Shown one piece after another: positions 8,539 to 16,552 of a stretch of 64,000 nt of DNA. This DNA is from Pontibacter sp. HSC-36F09. Lineage in GTDB: Bacteria; Bacteroidota; Bacteroidia; Cytophagales; Hymenobacteraceae. The position numbers and the translations under genes were made by a program. The stretch spans positions 992,001-1,056,000 of the forward strand of contig NZ_JALKAA010000001.1 in the NCBI RefSeq assembly GCF_024171605.1. The letters run 5' to 3'. How positions within the stretch are numbered: position 1 is the first letter of the stretch; every line of letters starts with the position of its first letter. The notes under the pieces are model-generated. The model saw only the letters and a program-made list of their open reading frames with translations. It searched no databases and was not told where the DNA came from.

Positions 8539-8742
8539 ATGACTTTAGAAATCAAGAATACCTGGAACGCCCTCAACAGAGTGTTGACTATTATTAATCT
8601 GTTTCTGTTCATGGTGCTGAATGGCCAGGGCTTTGATTACACTAAAGTGAAAGGCAAGACAGTGCCGCTATACCTAAATATTATTTTACTGTTGGTCTTG
8701 GGTTCTGCAGTATTTATAACTCTTTACGGCTTGTTTAGCTGA
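8539..8742 (+). CDS. Small two-helix membrane protein
   Basis: This 67-residue protein carries two predicted membrane helices (about residues 14-30 and 44-64) separated by a basic loop (DYTKVKGKTVP). It starts 12 bp after the preceding membrane-protein gene and ends just before a strong terminator, so it is the last gene of that unit. Function unknown. Confidence 0.65.
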   Translation: MTLEIKNTWNALNRVLTIINLFLFMVLNGQGFDYTKVKGKTVPLYLNIILLLVLGSAVFITLYGLFS

Positions 8743-8773
8743 TCGCTATACCTGCGGTAGGCTTCAAAAACAG

Positions 8774-8809
8774 AAATGCCCGGCAGTTTATACCTGCCGG
8801 GCATTTTTT
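8774..8809 (+). terminator. Strong terminator with the TATACCTGC motif in loop and arm
   Basis: A 13-bp stem (8774-8786 with 8794-8806, core TGCCCGGCAG/CTGCCGGGCA) with the loop TTTATAC is followed by a T-run. A TATACCTGC motif spans the loop and the right arm. Confidence 0.9.
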
Positions 8810-8909
8810 ATGTTCTCCCCAATGCTGGTGAGAAATTAGAAAAATCGATTCATTACATACCAACACAGATATCTTGCTACCGCTCGAAATGACACCCTGA
8901 GCCGATGCT

Positions 8910-9419
8910 CTACTTCACTATCTCGATATATCTTGGCCCTGTTCCGTCCCACACCAATTCATTATTATACCATACCCTGGTAACAACAACAGACTGGTTA
9001 GTTTTCCCCCACCTTTTTATAGTACAGGATATCGTATCGGTATCTGTTTCACTAAGCTTGATGTACGTCTGCGTTCGCAAATTCTCTTCATGGAGGTTAG
9101 GGAAAAGCCGCATTACATGTTGGGTACCCGCTTTAAAGACAACGTAATGTTTAGGATAATCTAAGCTACCATCCAGTGCGAGCTTTCTTTCTCCATTGAT
9201 CAGGTAATACAGCTCTATTTTTTCCTGTGAGAAGGCACTGGGCGTCGCGGGGTCCAATAAATCTTTGCCAGCCGCATCTGTGAACCTCAACTCTATGGCC
9301 GTATCGACGATCACTTCTCCCTCCTCCTTTTCGCAGGATGAAAACGCCATACCTAGTGCGGCCAGCAACACCAGCTTTACTATTCCATACCGACCGGATG
9401 CTAGCCCTTTTGTCTTCAT
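8910..9419 (-). CDS. Lipoprotein of unknown function
   Basis: The 169-residue product begins at ATG 9419 with a lipoprotein signal peptide (LLAALGMAFSSC, Cys about residue 24 as the lipidated residue) followed by an acidic EKEEGE stretch of the kind seen in surface-exported Bacteroidota lipoproteins. The rest is a single beta-rich domain with no recognised motif. An upstream TTG in frame is possible but gives no better leader. It stands alone between a terminator and the GH3-like gene. Confidence 0.7.
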   Translation of the reverse strand: MKTKGLASGRYGIVKLVLLAALGMAFSSCEKEEGEVIVDTAIELRFTDAAGKDLLDPATPSAFSQEKIELYYLINGERKLALDGSLDYPKHYVVFKAGTQHVMRLFPNLHEENLRTQTYIKLSETDTDTISCTIKRWGKTNQSVVVTRVWYNNELVWDGTGPRYIEIVK

Positions 9420-9515
9420 TTTATTACAAATCAATTAGTTAAAGAGTCTATACATGAAATATCGAGAAAAAGCGGTGTAAGTAAAAATGGTATTATTCTT
9501 TAATTTGCATCAGCG

Positions 9516-9551
9516 ACAAAAAAGCCCCCGCAGGTATAGCTGCAGGAGCTT
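9516..9551 (-). terminator. Terminator of the GH3-like gene
   Basis: On the minus strand a 12-bp stem with G-U pairs (9551-9540 with 9533-9522) encloses the loop CTATAC and is followed by a T-run at 9521-9516. The loop and one arm again carry CTATACCTGC, the window-wide motif. Confidence 0.85.
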
Positions 9552-9571
9552 CAAATACTTCTCTCTAATTT

Positions 9572-11089
9572 TTAACTCTCCACTAAATTTAAGATCTCAT
9601 CCAGATACTCTCTGGAATTGCTCAGTCTTGGCACTTTATGCTGTCCGCCGAGTTTGCCTTTTTTGCTGAGCCAATTCATGAAAGTACCTTTCGGGGCAGC
9701 GTGCACGATTGGTTCCTGCAGTGCAATGTCGTTCTGGCGCTTGGCATCGTAGTCGGAGTTCACTTCGCGCAGAGTTTCATCGAGTACCTGGGTGAAACGG
9801 GGGAGACTATCAGGTTCTTTCTCGAACTCAATCAGCCATTCGTGCCCGCCACGCTTGCCGCTCTCCATGTACACAGGTGCGGCCGTGAAGTTGGAGATGA
9901 TCGCGCCAGTGACTTCACAGGCCTTAATAACAGCCGCTTCGGCATTCTCCACGATCACTTCTTCGCCAAAGGCATTGATAAAGTGCTTCGTGCGGCCCGA
10001 TATCTTGATGCGGTATGGACTGAGGTTGGTGAAGCGCACCGTGTCGCCGATCTTGTAGCGCCACAGGCCGGCGTTGGTCGAGATCACGATGGCGTAGTTC
10101 TTACCCAACTCTACCTGATCCAGCGTTAATGTTGTGGGTTTCTCCTCGTCAAACTGATCCATCGGGATGAACTCGTAATATACGCCGTAGTCCAGCATCA
10201 GGAGCATTTCATCCTCAGTATCGCGCTGGTCCTGTATCCCAAAGAAGCCCTCCGAAGCATTGTATACCTCCAGGTAGCGCATCTTGTCGGAAGGGATGAT
10301 ATCCCTGAACAGCTGCCGGTAAGGCCCAAACGCCACAGCCCCGTGCGTGAAGAGCTCCAGGTTCGGCCATACCTCCAGGATGTTCTTTTTGCCTGTCACC
10401 TCCAGAATGCGTTTCAGGAGAACATAAGTCCAGGTAGGCACGCCGCTCAGGCTGGTCACGTTCTCGGGCACAGTCACCTCTACCATCTTCTCGATCTTCT
10501 CCTCCCACTTGTCCATGAGGGCTACTTTGAGCGGCGGTGTGCGCATGGCCTCGGCCCAGATAGGCAGGTTCTGCATAATCACTGCCGACACGTCGCCGCA
10601 GGAGGTCTTAGCGTTGAACTCGTTGGGATGATGGCTGCCGCCGATGGAGAGGCCCTTGCCCGTAAACAGCTTGGTCTCAGGGTAGTTGTTGACATAGAGA
10701 GAAAGCATGTCCTTGCCGCCCTTGTAGTGGCAGTCCTCCAGCGACTCCGGGCTGACAGGTATAAACTTGCTACGGGCATTGGTGGTACCCGACGACTTGG
10801 CAAACCACTCGATCTTGCTTGGCCACAGGATATTCTGCTCGCCCTTCATCACCCGCTCAATGTAAGGGTACAGGTCTTCGTAAGCAGCAATCGGCACCCG
10901 CTCCTGGAACGTCTTCACCGACTTCATATCGCCGAAGCCATACTTCTTGCCAAACTCCGTGTTCTTCGCCGTGCTGATCAGGTCCTGAAACAGCTCGTTC
11001 TGCACGTCATGCGGGTACTTCCGAAACAGATCAATGTCATGAATCCGCTTCTTCATCACCCACGTCACGATTGAGTTTATTATTTCCAA
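9572..11089 (-). CDS. GH3-like acyl-acid-amide synthetase (ANL superfamily)
   Basis: The 505-residue protein belongs to the GH3 family, which in plants adenylates acyl acids such as auxin or jasmonate and couples them to amino acids. Visible elements are FAKSSGTTNARSKFIPVS near residue 95 (ATP-binding P-loop-like motif), YNASEGFFGIQ (second adenylation motif), GLWRYKIGDTVRF and ISGRTKHFINAFGEEV near residue 370. Bacterial members are common in Bacteroidota, with unknown substrates. The frame opens with TTG at 11089, which best fits homologues with residues before KKRIHDIDLF; the first ATG is at residue 12. It is a single-gene unit with its own terminator. Confidence 0.9.
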   Translation of the reverse strand: MEIINSIVTWVMKKRIHDIDLFRKYPHDVQNELFQDLISTAKNTEFGKKYGFGDMKSVKTFQERVPIAAYEDLYPYIERVMKGEQNILWPSKIEWFAKSSGTTNARSKFIPVSPESLEDCHYKGGKDMLSLYVNNYPETKLFTGKGLSIGGSHHPNEFNAKTSCGDVSAVIMQNLPIWAEAMRTPPLKVALMDKWEEKIEKMVEVTVPENVTSLSGVPTWTYVLLKRILEVTGKKNILEVWPNLELFTHGAVAFGPYRQLFRDIIPSDKMRYLEVYNASEGFFGIQDQRDTEDEMLLMLDYGVYYEFIPMDQFDEEKPTTLTLDQVELGKNYAIVISTNAGLWRYKIGDTVRFTNLSPYRIKISGRTKHFINAFGEEVIVENAEAAVIKACEVTGAIISNFTAAPVYMESGKRGGHEWLIEFEKEPDSLPRFTQVLDETLREVNSDYDAKRQNDIALQEPIVHAAPKGTFMNWLSKKGKLGGQHKVPRLSNSREYLDEILNLVES

Positions 11090-11100
11090 AGGTTGAAGGC

Positions 11101-11127
11101 TAAATTGTTAAATGGTTAAATTGTTGT
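11101..11127. repeat. Left arm of an imperfect inverted repeat flanking the four-helix-bundle remnant
   Basis: The AT-rich sequence containing ATTGTTAAATGGTT recurs in inverted orientation at 11501-11536 with few mismatches. A related sequence is found upstream of ribH near 29281-29312. The stop of the remnant gene lies inside this arm. Confidence 0.6.
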
Positions 11128-11487
11128 TTGTCCATTTTATTAGGCTATTGATTGCTATTGGCAGCTTCTTCAACTCGCCTAATATGTATAGGTATTGCTC
11201 TTCTGTGATCAGTTTACGTACTCTTGCTTGCTCAGTCCAATTAAATGACTCGTACATAGAGCCCTGCGCATAGCGATAATACTTTATTTTATCTTTCTTT
11301 CCATACCTCCCAAACCCTTCAGCAATATTTGCAGATATACTATCAGCAGCAGTCGTATACTGGTGACCTACAGTGTTTTGTGGAAATGGCTCCAGTTTAT
11401 CACAAGATCCCAGATATGATTACTTAATGCGAAGCTGATCTTATAGGCTTCAATGTCGTTCAATTTAAGATATTTTTTCTCTTCCAT
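11108..11487 (-). pseudogene. Four-helix-bundle protein (TIGR02436 / 23S-rRNA-IVS type), frameshifted
   Basis: On the minus strand from ATG 11487 the reading is MEEKKYLKLNDIEAYK..., then an in-frame TAG after WSHFHKTL. Shifting the frame once, near the CCATTTCCAC run around 11385-11394, restores a full reading FPQNTVGHQY...SISANIAEGFGRYGKKDKIKYY and then GSMYESFNWTEQARVRKLI, ending at TAA 11108. SISANIAEGFGRY is the hallmark of this family. One missing base explains the break, so it is either a young pseudogene or a base-call error. These ~120-aa proteins occur in highly mobile contexts; no rRNA is nearby. It lies between inverted AT-rich repeats. Confidence 0.85.
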
Positions 11488-11500
11488 TTATCTCTCCGAA

Positions 11501-11536
11501 CAGCAATTCAACCATTTAACAATTAAACAATTTAAC
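11501..11536. repeat. Right arm of the inverted repeat flanking the remnant
   Basis: This contains AACCATTTAACAATT, the complement of the left arm at 11101-11127 with a few substitutions. It abuts the lptB stop codon at 11537. Confidence 0.55.
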
Positions 11537-12268
11537 CTAAACCTTCCTCTTCAACTCAAAGTGCTTGCCCAGGTATACGCGGCGCACTTGTTCGTCGGCG
11601 GCGAGTTCCTCTGCGGTGCCAGACTTCAGGATTTTGCCCTCGAAAAGCAGGTATGCGCGGTCGGTGATGGAAAGGGTTTCGTTTACGTTGTGGTCGGTGA
11701 TCAGGATGCCAATATTTTTGCTCTTGAGCTTGGCAACGATGCTCTGGATCTCTTCCACGGCGATGGGGTCCACACCAGCGAAGGGCTCGTCGAGCAGCAC
11801 AAATTTGGGGTCAACGGCCAGGGCACGGGCAATCTCGGTACGGCGGCGCTCACCACCTGACAACACGATGCCTTTGTTCTTCCGCACATGCGTGAGCGAG
11901 AACTCTTCCAGCAGTTCCTCCACTTTTTCGAGTTGCTCTTTCTTGGAGCGGTTGGTCATTTCGAGTGGGGCCAGGATGTTTTCCTCTACCGTCAGCTGCC
12001 GGAATACCGAAGCCTCCTGCGCCAGGTAGCCTACGCCACGCTTGGCACGCTGGTACATAGGCAGGTCGGTTATGTCCTCTTTGTCGAGGAAAATACGGCC
12101 TTGGTTGGGCTTCACCAGTCCCACGATCATGTAAAACGAAGTGGTTTTACCGGCCCCGTTCGGCCCCAGCAGACCCACAATCTCGCCTTGGTTCACTTCC
12201 ACGCTTACGTCGTTCACGACCATGCGCGACTTATATTTTTTATATAGATGTTCGGCTCTTAATATCAT
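11537..12268 (-). CDS. lptB: LPS export ABC transporter ATP-binding protein
   Basis: LptB is the cytoplasmic ATPase that powers lipopolysaccharide extraction by LptFG and its transfer through LptC and LptA. The 243-residue protein has Walker A GPNGAGKT at residues 35-42, the LptB-type signature [15 protein letters not shown], Walker [14 protein letters not shown] and switch His in ILITDHNV. Length and the E-R-R-R signature separate it from generic ABC ATPases. The start ATG 12268 begins [12 protein letters not shown], usual for the family. lptC is encoded about 10 kb away, so the export genes are split in this genome. Confidence 0.96.
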   Translation of the reverse strand: MILRAEHLYKKYKSRMVVNDVSVEVNQGEIVGLLGPNGAGKTTSFYMIVGLVKPNQGRIFLDKEDITDLPMYQRAKRGVGYLAQEASVFRQLTVEENILAPLEMTNRSKKEQLEKVEELLEEFSLTHVRKNKGIVLSGGERRRTEIARALAVDPKFVLLDEPFAGVDPIAVEEIQSIVAKLKSKNIGILITDHNVNETLSITDRAYLLFEGKILKSGTAEELAADEQVRRVYLGKHFELKRKV

Positions 12269-12468
12269 CGGGCTAATTTACGCATTCTAGTTCCGTCCTG
12301 CAATGCAGTAATCCTGCCAAGTTTTACACCTATACCTGCCGAGTATAACATCAGATATACCTTCACCTATATTCAGAAAATCTAATTTTAAAAATGAAAT
12401 TATTCCGGGTATTCTGTTGTTAGTGTCGCGTCTTCTTATTAGTTTGGAATTCCGATTAATCAGCCTTT

Positions 12469-13332
12469 ATGATGTTTTCTTTACTTTACCTGGTCGCTCA
12501 CAAGGCGGCTTACTCCGGCTTATTGCTTTCGTTCCTGTTTGCCGGGCTTTCTTCCGGAAATTCTGATAATGCAAAAAACAATGGGACTACAGCCAAAAGC
12601 ACGGGCGCTACCACGAAAACTACGCTGATCACTTCATCGAGCCTGAAAGGTATAGACGTATCCAAGTGGCAGAAAGATGTGGACTGGGATCAGATACGAG
12701 ACGCAGACGTGACGTTTGCGTTTGTAAAGGCAACGCAGGACGACTACAGGCTGGACCCTTACTTTGCCCGTAACTGGGCAGAAACAAAGCGCGTGGGCAT
12801 CAAGCGGGGCGCTTATCATTTCTTTATACCTGCCGCTCCGGTGCAGGGCCAGATTGAGATGTTCATCAACACCGTGGAACTTCATGAAGGCGATCTGCCA
12901 CCCGTGCTGGATGTGGAAGTGATCGAAAAACACACCTCCCCTGCCGATATGCGGAAAAACATGCGCATCTGGCTGGAGGCCGTTACAGCGCACTACGGTG
13001 TAAAGCCCATCATCTACACTAACCAGAATTTTTACCGCCGCTGGCTGCAGGGACACTTCAAGGACTATCATTTCTGGATTGCCCGTTATAATACCATCGA
13101 GCCCGACATTCACCACGAAGACAAATGGCTTTTTTGGCAATATACCGATACAGGCAGGTTGTCTGGCGTCAATGCCGCTATCGATCTTAACTACTTTGCA
13201 GGCGACCTCAACAGCCTGAACCTGATGTGTGTACCACCGAAGCTTATACCATACCCAGAGAAAATAATCCTGGCGGAACTCGAGCAGCTGCCTGCCGTAA
13301 AGCTTTTGGCGAGCAACAGCGAACAGCCATAA
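12469..13332 (+). CDS. Glycoside hydrolase family 25 lysozyme (1,4-beta-N-acetylmuramidase)
   Basis: GH25 enzymes cleave the MurNAc-GlcNAc bond of peptidoglycan. The 287-residue protein shows GIDVSKWQ at residues 61-68 (Asp63), FAFVKATQ, and the catalytic pair in LDVEV (Asp148, Glu150), then the C-terminal barrel strand WLFWQYTDTG. A hydrophobic N-terminal segment (about residues 4-27) acts as signal peptide or anchor, and a Thr/Asn/Gly-rich linker precedes the catalytic domain, so the enzyme acts in the periplasm or outside. About 35 residues after the barrel are unassigned. A very strong terminator follows. Confidence 0.92.
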   Translation: MMFSLLYLVAHKAAYSGLLLSFLFAGLSSGNSDNAKNNGTTAKSTGATTKTTLITSSSLKGIDVSKWQKDVDWDQIRDADVTFAFVKATQDDYRLDPYFARNWAETKRVGIKRGAYHFFIPAAPVQGQIEMFINTVELHEGDLPPVLDVEVIEKHTSPADMRKNMRIWLEAVTAHYGVKPIIYTNQNFYRRWLQGHFKDYHFWIARYNTIEPDIHHEDKWLFWQYTDTGRLSGVNAAIDLNYFAGDLNSLNLMCVPPKLIPYPEKIILAELEQLPAVKLLASNSEQP

Positions 13333-13345
13333 GATATCCTAAACG

Positions 13346-13393
13346 AAATCAACGAAGCGAGCCCTGCAACTGTAGGGCTCGCTTCGTTGATTT
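13346..13393 (+). terminator. Strong terminator of the GH25 gene
   Basis: A perfect 20-bp stem (13346-13365 with 13374-13393, core GCGAGCCCT/AGGGCTCGC) has an 8-nt loop. The right arm ends in GATTTT. It lies only 27 bp before the next small gene. Confidence 0.88.
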
Positions 13394-13419
13394 TGCTGGT
13401 TATGCGTAATCTTAAGTAT

Positions 13420-13704
13420 ATGAAAACGGGATTCGCTTCTGTATTGATCGGCCTGGCAGGACTCGTGGTGATCACTTATTTCTACTCTCAGCTAGAAGAA
13501 AGCTATGTGAACTTAAGTGATGTACAGCATACTGTATCAAGCTATCCTATGAGCCAACCTATGCTGATCTCCCTGTTTACGCTGGAAGCGCTTGGTATCT
13601 TACTCGGCTATCTCGCTTTCAGGCACCGACATATAAAGCTTGGGCTATTAGGTATAGGATTGTGCGCGCTTTGTCTGATCCTGCTATATGGATATGGTTT
13701 TTAG
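13420..13704 (+). CDS. Small membrane protein of unknown function
   Basis: From ATG 13420 the product is 94 residues with three predicted membrane segments (about residues 4-22, 46-66 and 72-92) and a short polar loop after the first. An in-frame ATG at 13402 would add six residues; the shorter form has the more typical MKTGFASVL start. The strong terminator just upstream means that it needs its own promoter, which I could not identify. No known family. Confidence 0.55.
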   Translation: MKTGFASVLIGLAGLVVITYFYSQLEESYVNLSDVQHTVSSYPMSQPMLISLFTLEALGILLGYLAFRHRHIKLGLLGIGLCALCLILLYGYGF

Positions 13705-13751
13705 AGTTGGGCTAACCCTGTTTATACCTAAGTTGAGTAAAAAGTAAAAGA

Positions 13752-14048
13752 ATGAAAGTAAATGAATTACCCGTGGAAATCCTTCAGGTGAATTACCTTG
13801 ATGAATATGAAGGTACAGTCACCTTTAAAACCGAGCCAGGTAATACATATGAAGCTTTTTTTTGGGGCATTACTTTTAAAGAAGGTGAAAAGAGAACAGT
13901 AGAACTCAATCACCTGAACTTACACTTTGACTGGGAAACAACCTTTAGCTTGAATTCCTCCAAAGAAAAAAGATTAGAAAAGCTTAGAGAGGATTGGGAG
14001 TATATTGGCTATGGACAGATTGAACAGATAAATCCAGTAATTGCGTGA
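13752..14048 (+). CDS. Small soluble protein of unknown function
   Basis: A 98-residue soluble protein beginning MKVNELPVEILQVNYLDEYEGTVTFKT, with beta-rich first half and a charged helical end (SSKEKRLEKLREDWEYIGYG). It has no signal peptide and no recognised motif. The coding sequence is distinctly more AT-rich than its neighbours, which fits an accessory gene or immunity-type small protein, but nothing in the context proves a role. It lies 47 bp after the small membrane-protein gene. Confidence 0.6.
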   Translation: MKVNELPVEILQVNYLDEYEGTVTFKTEPGNTYEAFFWGITFKEGEKRTVELNHLNLHFDWETTFSLNSSKEKRLEKLREDWEYIGYGQIEQINPVIA

Positions 14049-14245
14049 TTTGGGGATGTTTGGCTTGATTTAGGTAACTGGACGAGTGACGAGAGAGTAA
14101 TTGGCGAATACATTTACTGGCGAATTGAACGATTAGAAGTTATTTGAAAAATTCCCGGCCTAACCAAGTACATAAGCAAAGTTCCGGATGCGCCTTGCTC
14201 ACCTCAATGTACGAGTAACGTTGGGATACAGTGCTCCCCCTGTTA

Positions 14246-15961
14246 CTACTTCAGCATCCGGATGTCCTTGATGCGCAGCTGCAGCGTCACGTTTCCCCTG
14301 TACTCGTTCTCCTCTATGGTATAGCATACATCGAAAGGTATACCTTTGGAGATGTGCTTAAAGAAGTCGCTAAAGCCAAAGCCGATGGCATCGATGTCGT
14401 AAAAACCGTCCTGCGTAAGGCGCAACTTCAGGTGGCTGTCACCGACCACACGCACGCTACCTGTATCGTACACGCACTCCGAAACAAACACGGGCTTCAT
14501 GTTGCCCGGCCCAAAGGGCTCCATTTGCTTTATGATCTTGTAAAAGTTCTGCGTGATCTGGTTGAGCCTGATCTTGGCGTCTACTTCTATCTGCGGGATT
14601 TTCTGATCTTCGGTAATGGTGCGGGCTACTACCTCTTCAAAGCGCTGCCTGAAAGCAGGTACGTTTTCTACAGGCAACGTAAGACCTGCCGCATACATAT
14701 GGCCTCCGAACTGGTCGAGCAGGTCAGAGCAGCTTTCGATGGCGTCGTGCACGTTAAAACCATGCACCGAACGGGCTGAGCCAGACGCTTTACCGTTTGA
14801 CTGCGTGAGGATGATCGTAGGGCGGTAGTAATGATCGATGCAGCGCGATGCCACAATACCGATCACGCCTTTATGCCAGTTATCTTTGAAGAGGACCGTT
14901 GAATTGGCATTGCGCAGAAAGTCATCCTCGGCAATCATCTGCAGCGCCTCTTTGGTAATGTTAGAGTCTTTGTCGCGGCGCTCTTTGTTGGACTCATTGA
15001 TGATATCGGCCATCTCAAAAGCCTCTACCTTCGTCTGGGCCAGTAGCATGCGTACAGAGCGCTTCGCATCGCCCATACGCCCTGCCGCATTAATGCGTGG
15101 CGCAAAGCCAAACACCACACTGGTAATGTCCATCTCGCCTGTTATACCTGCCAGCTCCTTCAGTGCTTCGAGCCCCGGACGCAACGGGCCTGGTCCGTTG
15201 ATCTGCTGGAGACCATAATAAGCCAGGATGCGGTTCTCCCCTGTAATCGGCACGATGTCGGCGGCAATGCTCACCACCAGCAGGTCCAACAGCTTAAAAG
15301 TTTCTTCTTGCGGGATGTCCTGTTGAATACAAAAAGCCTGCGCCAGCTTAAAGCCCACGCCACAGCCCGAAAGCTCTTTATAAGGGTATAGGCAATCGAT
15401 CTGCTTTGGATCGAGCACGGCCACTGCCTGCGGAATGTCCTCGTCGGGTAAGTGGTGGTCACAGATGATGAAATCTATACCTAGTGCTTTGGCATAAGCT
15501 ACTTTATCGGCCGACTTTATGCCGCAGTCGAGACTGATGATGAGCGAAAAACCCTGCTCTTTGGCGTAGTCTATACCTTGCGTGGATACGCCATAGCCCT
15601 CCTTATACCTGTCCGGGATATAATACTCCAGTTGGTCGGGTTGGGTGAATGGTTGCAGGAAGCTATACATGAGCGCTACCGAGGTGGTGCCGTCTACGTC
15701 GTAGTCGCCGTATACCAGTATTTTCTCGGAGCCGTGCAGTGCCTCAGCCAGTCGGTCGACGGCGCGGTGCATGTCCTTCATCAGGAAAGGGTCGTGCAGG
15801 TGGTGCAGGCTGGGGCGGAAAAAGTCTTTAGCTTCCTCGAACGTGCAGATAGCGCGCTGGCACAGCACATCGGCCAGTGTAGTGCTGATCCGGAGCGATT
15901 CGGCCAGTTGATTGATTGCTTCTGGCGCTACGCTTTCGTTATATACCCACCTTTTCTCCAT
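14246..15961 (-). CDS. recJ: Single-stranded-DNA-specific 5'-3' exonuclease RecJ
   Basis: RecJ degrades single-stranded DNA 5' to 3' in recombination, base-excision and mismatch repair. The 571-residue protein has the DHH phosphoesterase motifs VYGDYDVDGTTS, SLDCGIKS, ICDHHLPDEDIP and the GCGVGFKLAQA block, then the DHHA1 domain with GSARSVHGFNVHDAI and the C-terminal OB-fold. The ATG at 15961 (MEKRWVYNE) matches the family N-terminus; a TTG ten codons upstream would place the start inside the probable -7 promoter element. It is transcribed divergently from the 36-aa membrane peptide. Confidence 0.97.
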   Translation of the reverse strand: MEKRWVYNESVAPEAINQLAESLRISTTLADVLCQRAICTFEEAKDFFRPSLHHLHDPFLMKDMHRAVDRLAEALHGSEKILVYGDYDVDGTTSVALMYSFLQPFTQPDQLEYYIPDRYKEGYGVSTQGIDYAKEQGFSLIISLDCGIKSADKVAYAKALGIDFIICDHHLPDEDIPQAVAVLDPKQIDCLYPYKELSGCGVGFKLAQAFCIQQDIPQEETFKLLDLLVVSIAADIVPITGENRILAYYGLQQINGPGPLRPGLEALKELAGITGEMDITSVVFGFAPRINAAGRMGDAKRSVRMLLAQTKVEAFEMADIINESNKERRDKDSNITKEALQMIAEDDFLRNANSTVLFKDNWHKGVIGIVASRCIDHYYRPTIILTQSNGKASGSARSVHGFNVHDAIESCSDLLDQFGGHMYAAGLTLPVENVPAFRQRFEEVVARTITEDQKIPQIEVDAKIRLNQITQNFYKIIKQMEPFGPGNMKPVFVSECVYDTGSVRVVGDSHLKLRLTQDGFYDIDAIGFGFSDFFKHISKGIPFDVCYTIEENEYRGNVTLQLRIKDIRMLK

Positions 15962-15988
15962 ATGCTGCTTCACAAATAAACCTGAGTG

Positions 15989-15996
15989 CAAAGGTA
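15989..15996 (-). promoter_or_regulatory. Probable -7 promoter element of recJ
   Basis: Read on the minus strand the sequence is TACCTTTG, an exact TAnnTTTG match. It implies a start of transcription about 20 bp before the recJ ATG at 15961. A clear -33 TTTG is missing. Confidence 0.55.
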
Positions 15997-16018
15997 GTCA
16001 ATTTACGGAGGATTTGGG

Positions 16019-16048
16019 TTTGCCTCAGCCCATTACGTAGCACCTTTG
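16019..16048 (+). promoter_or_regulatory. Bacteroidota-type promoter of the 36-aa peptide gene
   Basis: TTTG at 16019-16022 and CACCTTTG at 16041-16048 are separated by 18 bp, close to the consensus TTTG-N19-TAnnTTTG with one mismatch in the -7 box. The ATG of the small membrane peptide is 42 bp downstream. Confidence 0.6.
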
Positions 16049-16089
16049 CGCTATTTTTTGTAATTTGCAGCCATACAATTCACCAGATC

Positions 16090-16200
16090 ATGAAACGCAT
16101 TAAAGAAATTTATGAGCAGTATAAGAACTACTCGCTCGACCTGATCATGTATGGATTTTTCCTTCTCTTCATCCTGATCCTGTTTATTTTCTTTGCATAG
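16090..16200 (+). CDS. 36-residue single-helix membrane peptide
   Basis: The ORF starts at ATG 16090 and encodes a basic/polar N-terminus (MKRIKEIYEQYKNYSLD) followed by one strongly hydrophobic helix of about 18 residues that reaches the C-terminus. The gene has a good Bacteroidota promoter at the right distance and lies in its own intergenic space, divergent from recJ. The positive N-terminus predicts a cytoplasmic N-end. A tiny protein of this type next to recJ would be easy to miss in automated annotation; its function is unknown. Confidence 0.65.
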   Translation: MKRIKEIYEQYKNYSLDLIMYGFFLLFILILFIFFA

Positions 16201-16552
16201 AACTTATAGCAGGGTAGCGTATATACCTTTCGCAAAGACTTTTATAGCTTTCCCCATTAGACACACTTCGAGCAGATGGGAGTTTAACTAGCCTGTGTGG
16301 TCCTGGGCTAAACACCTAGAGGTACTGCATTTACGACTGAGCGCTATCCTTGTCAGTTGATTAAAGAAATTTTGAAGTTGATTCGGATATTTTTATCCGA
16401 ATCTTACTAGAGGGCCTCTACCCCAACTGTTGTGTGTCTCCTAACCCGCGTATACTGACATACGGGGATTAGGAAATCCCCAACAGCCAACTTTCGGATT
16501 GGTAAATCTGAAAGAGCCATTGCTTAATTAGACGGTATTAGGGCGCGACCTG
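16201..16552. other. 350-bp gene-free region with three hairpins
   Basis: No coding frame is convincing here. Three hairpins occur: 16380-16403 (10-bp perfect stem, TTTT loop), 16464-16481 (GGGGATT/AATCCCC) and 16492-16513 (9-bp stem with one G-U). The first may end the 36-aa peptide transcript, the others the minus-strand TPR gene. They are close together and could equally belong to a small structured RNA, for which I see no family signature. Confidence 0.45.

Noticed and set aside
11108..11487. 23S rRNA intervening sequence
   Set aside because: The four-helix-bundle family was first seen inside 23S genes, but no rRNA sequence is near; this is a stand-alone, frameshifted copy.
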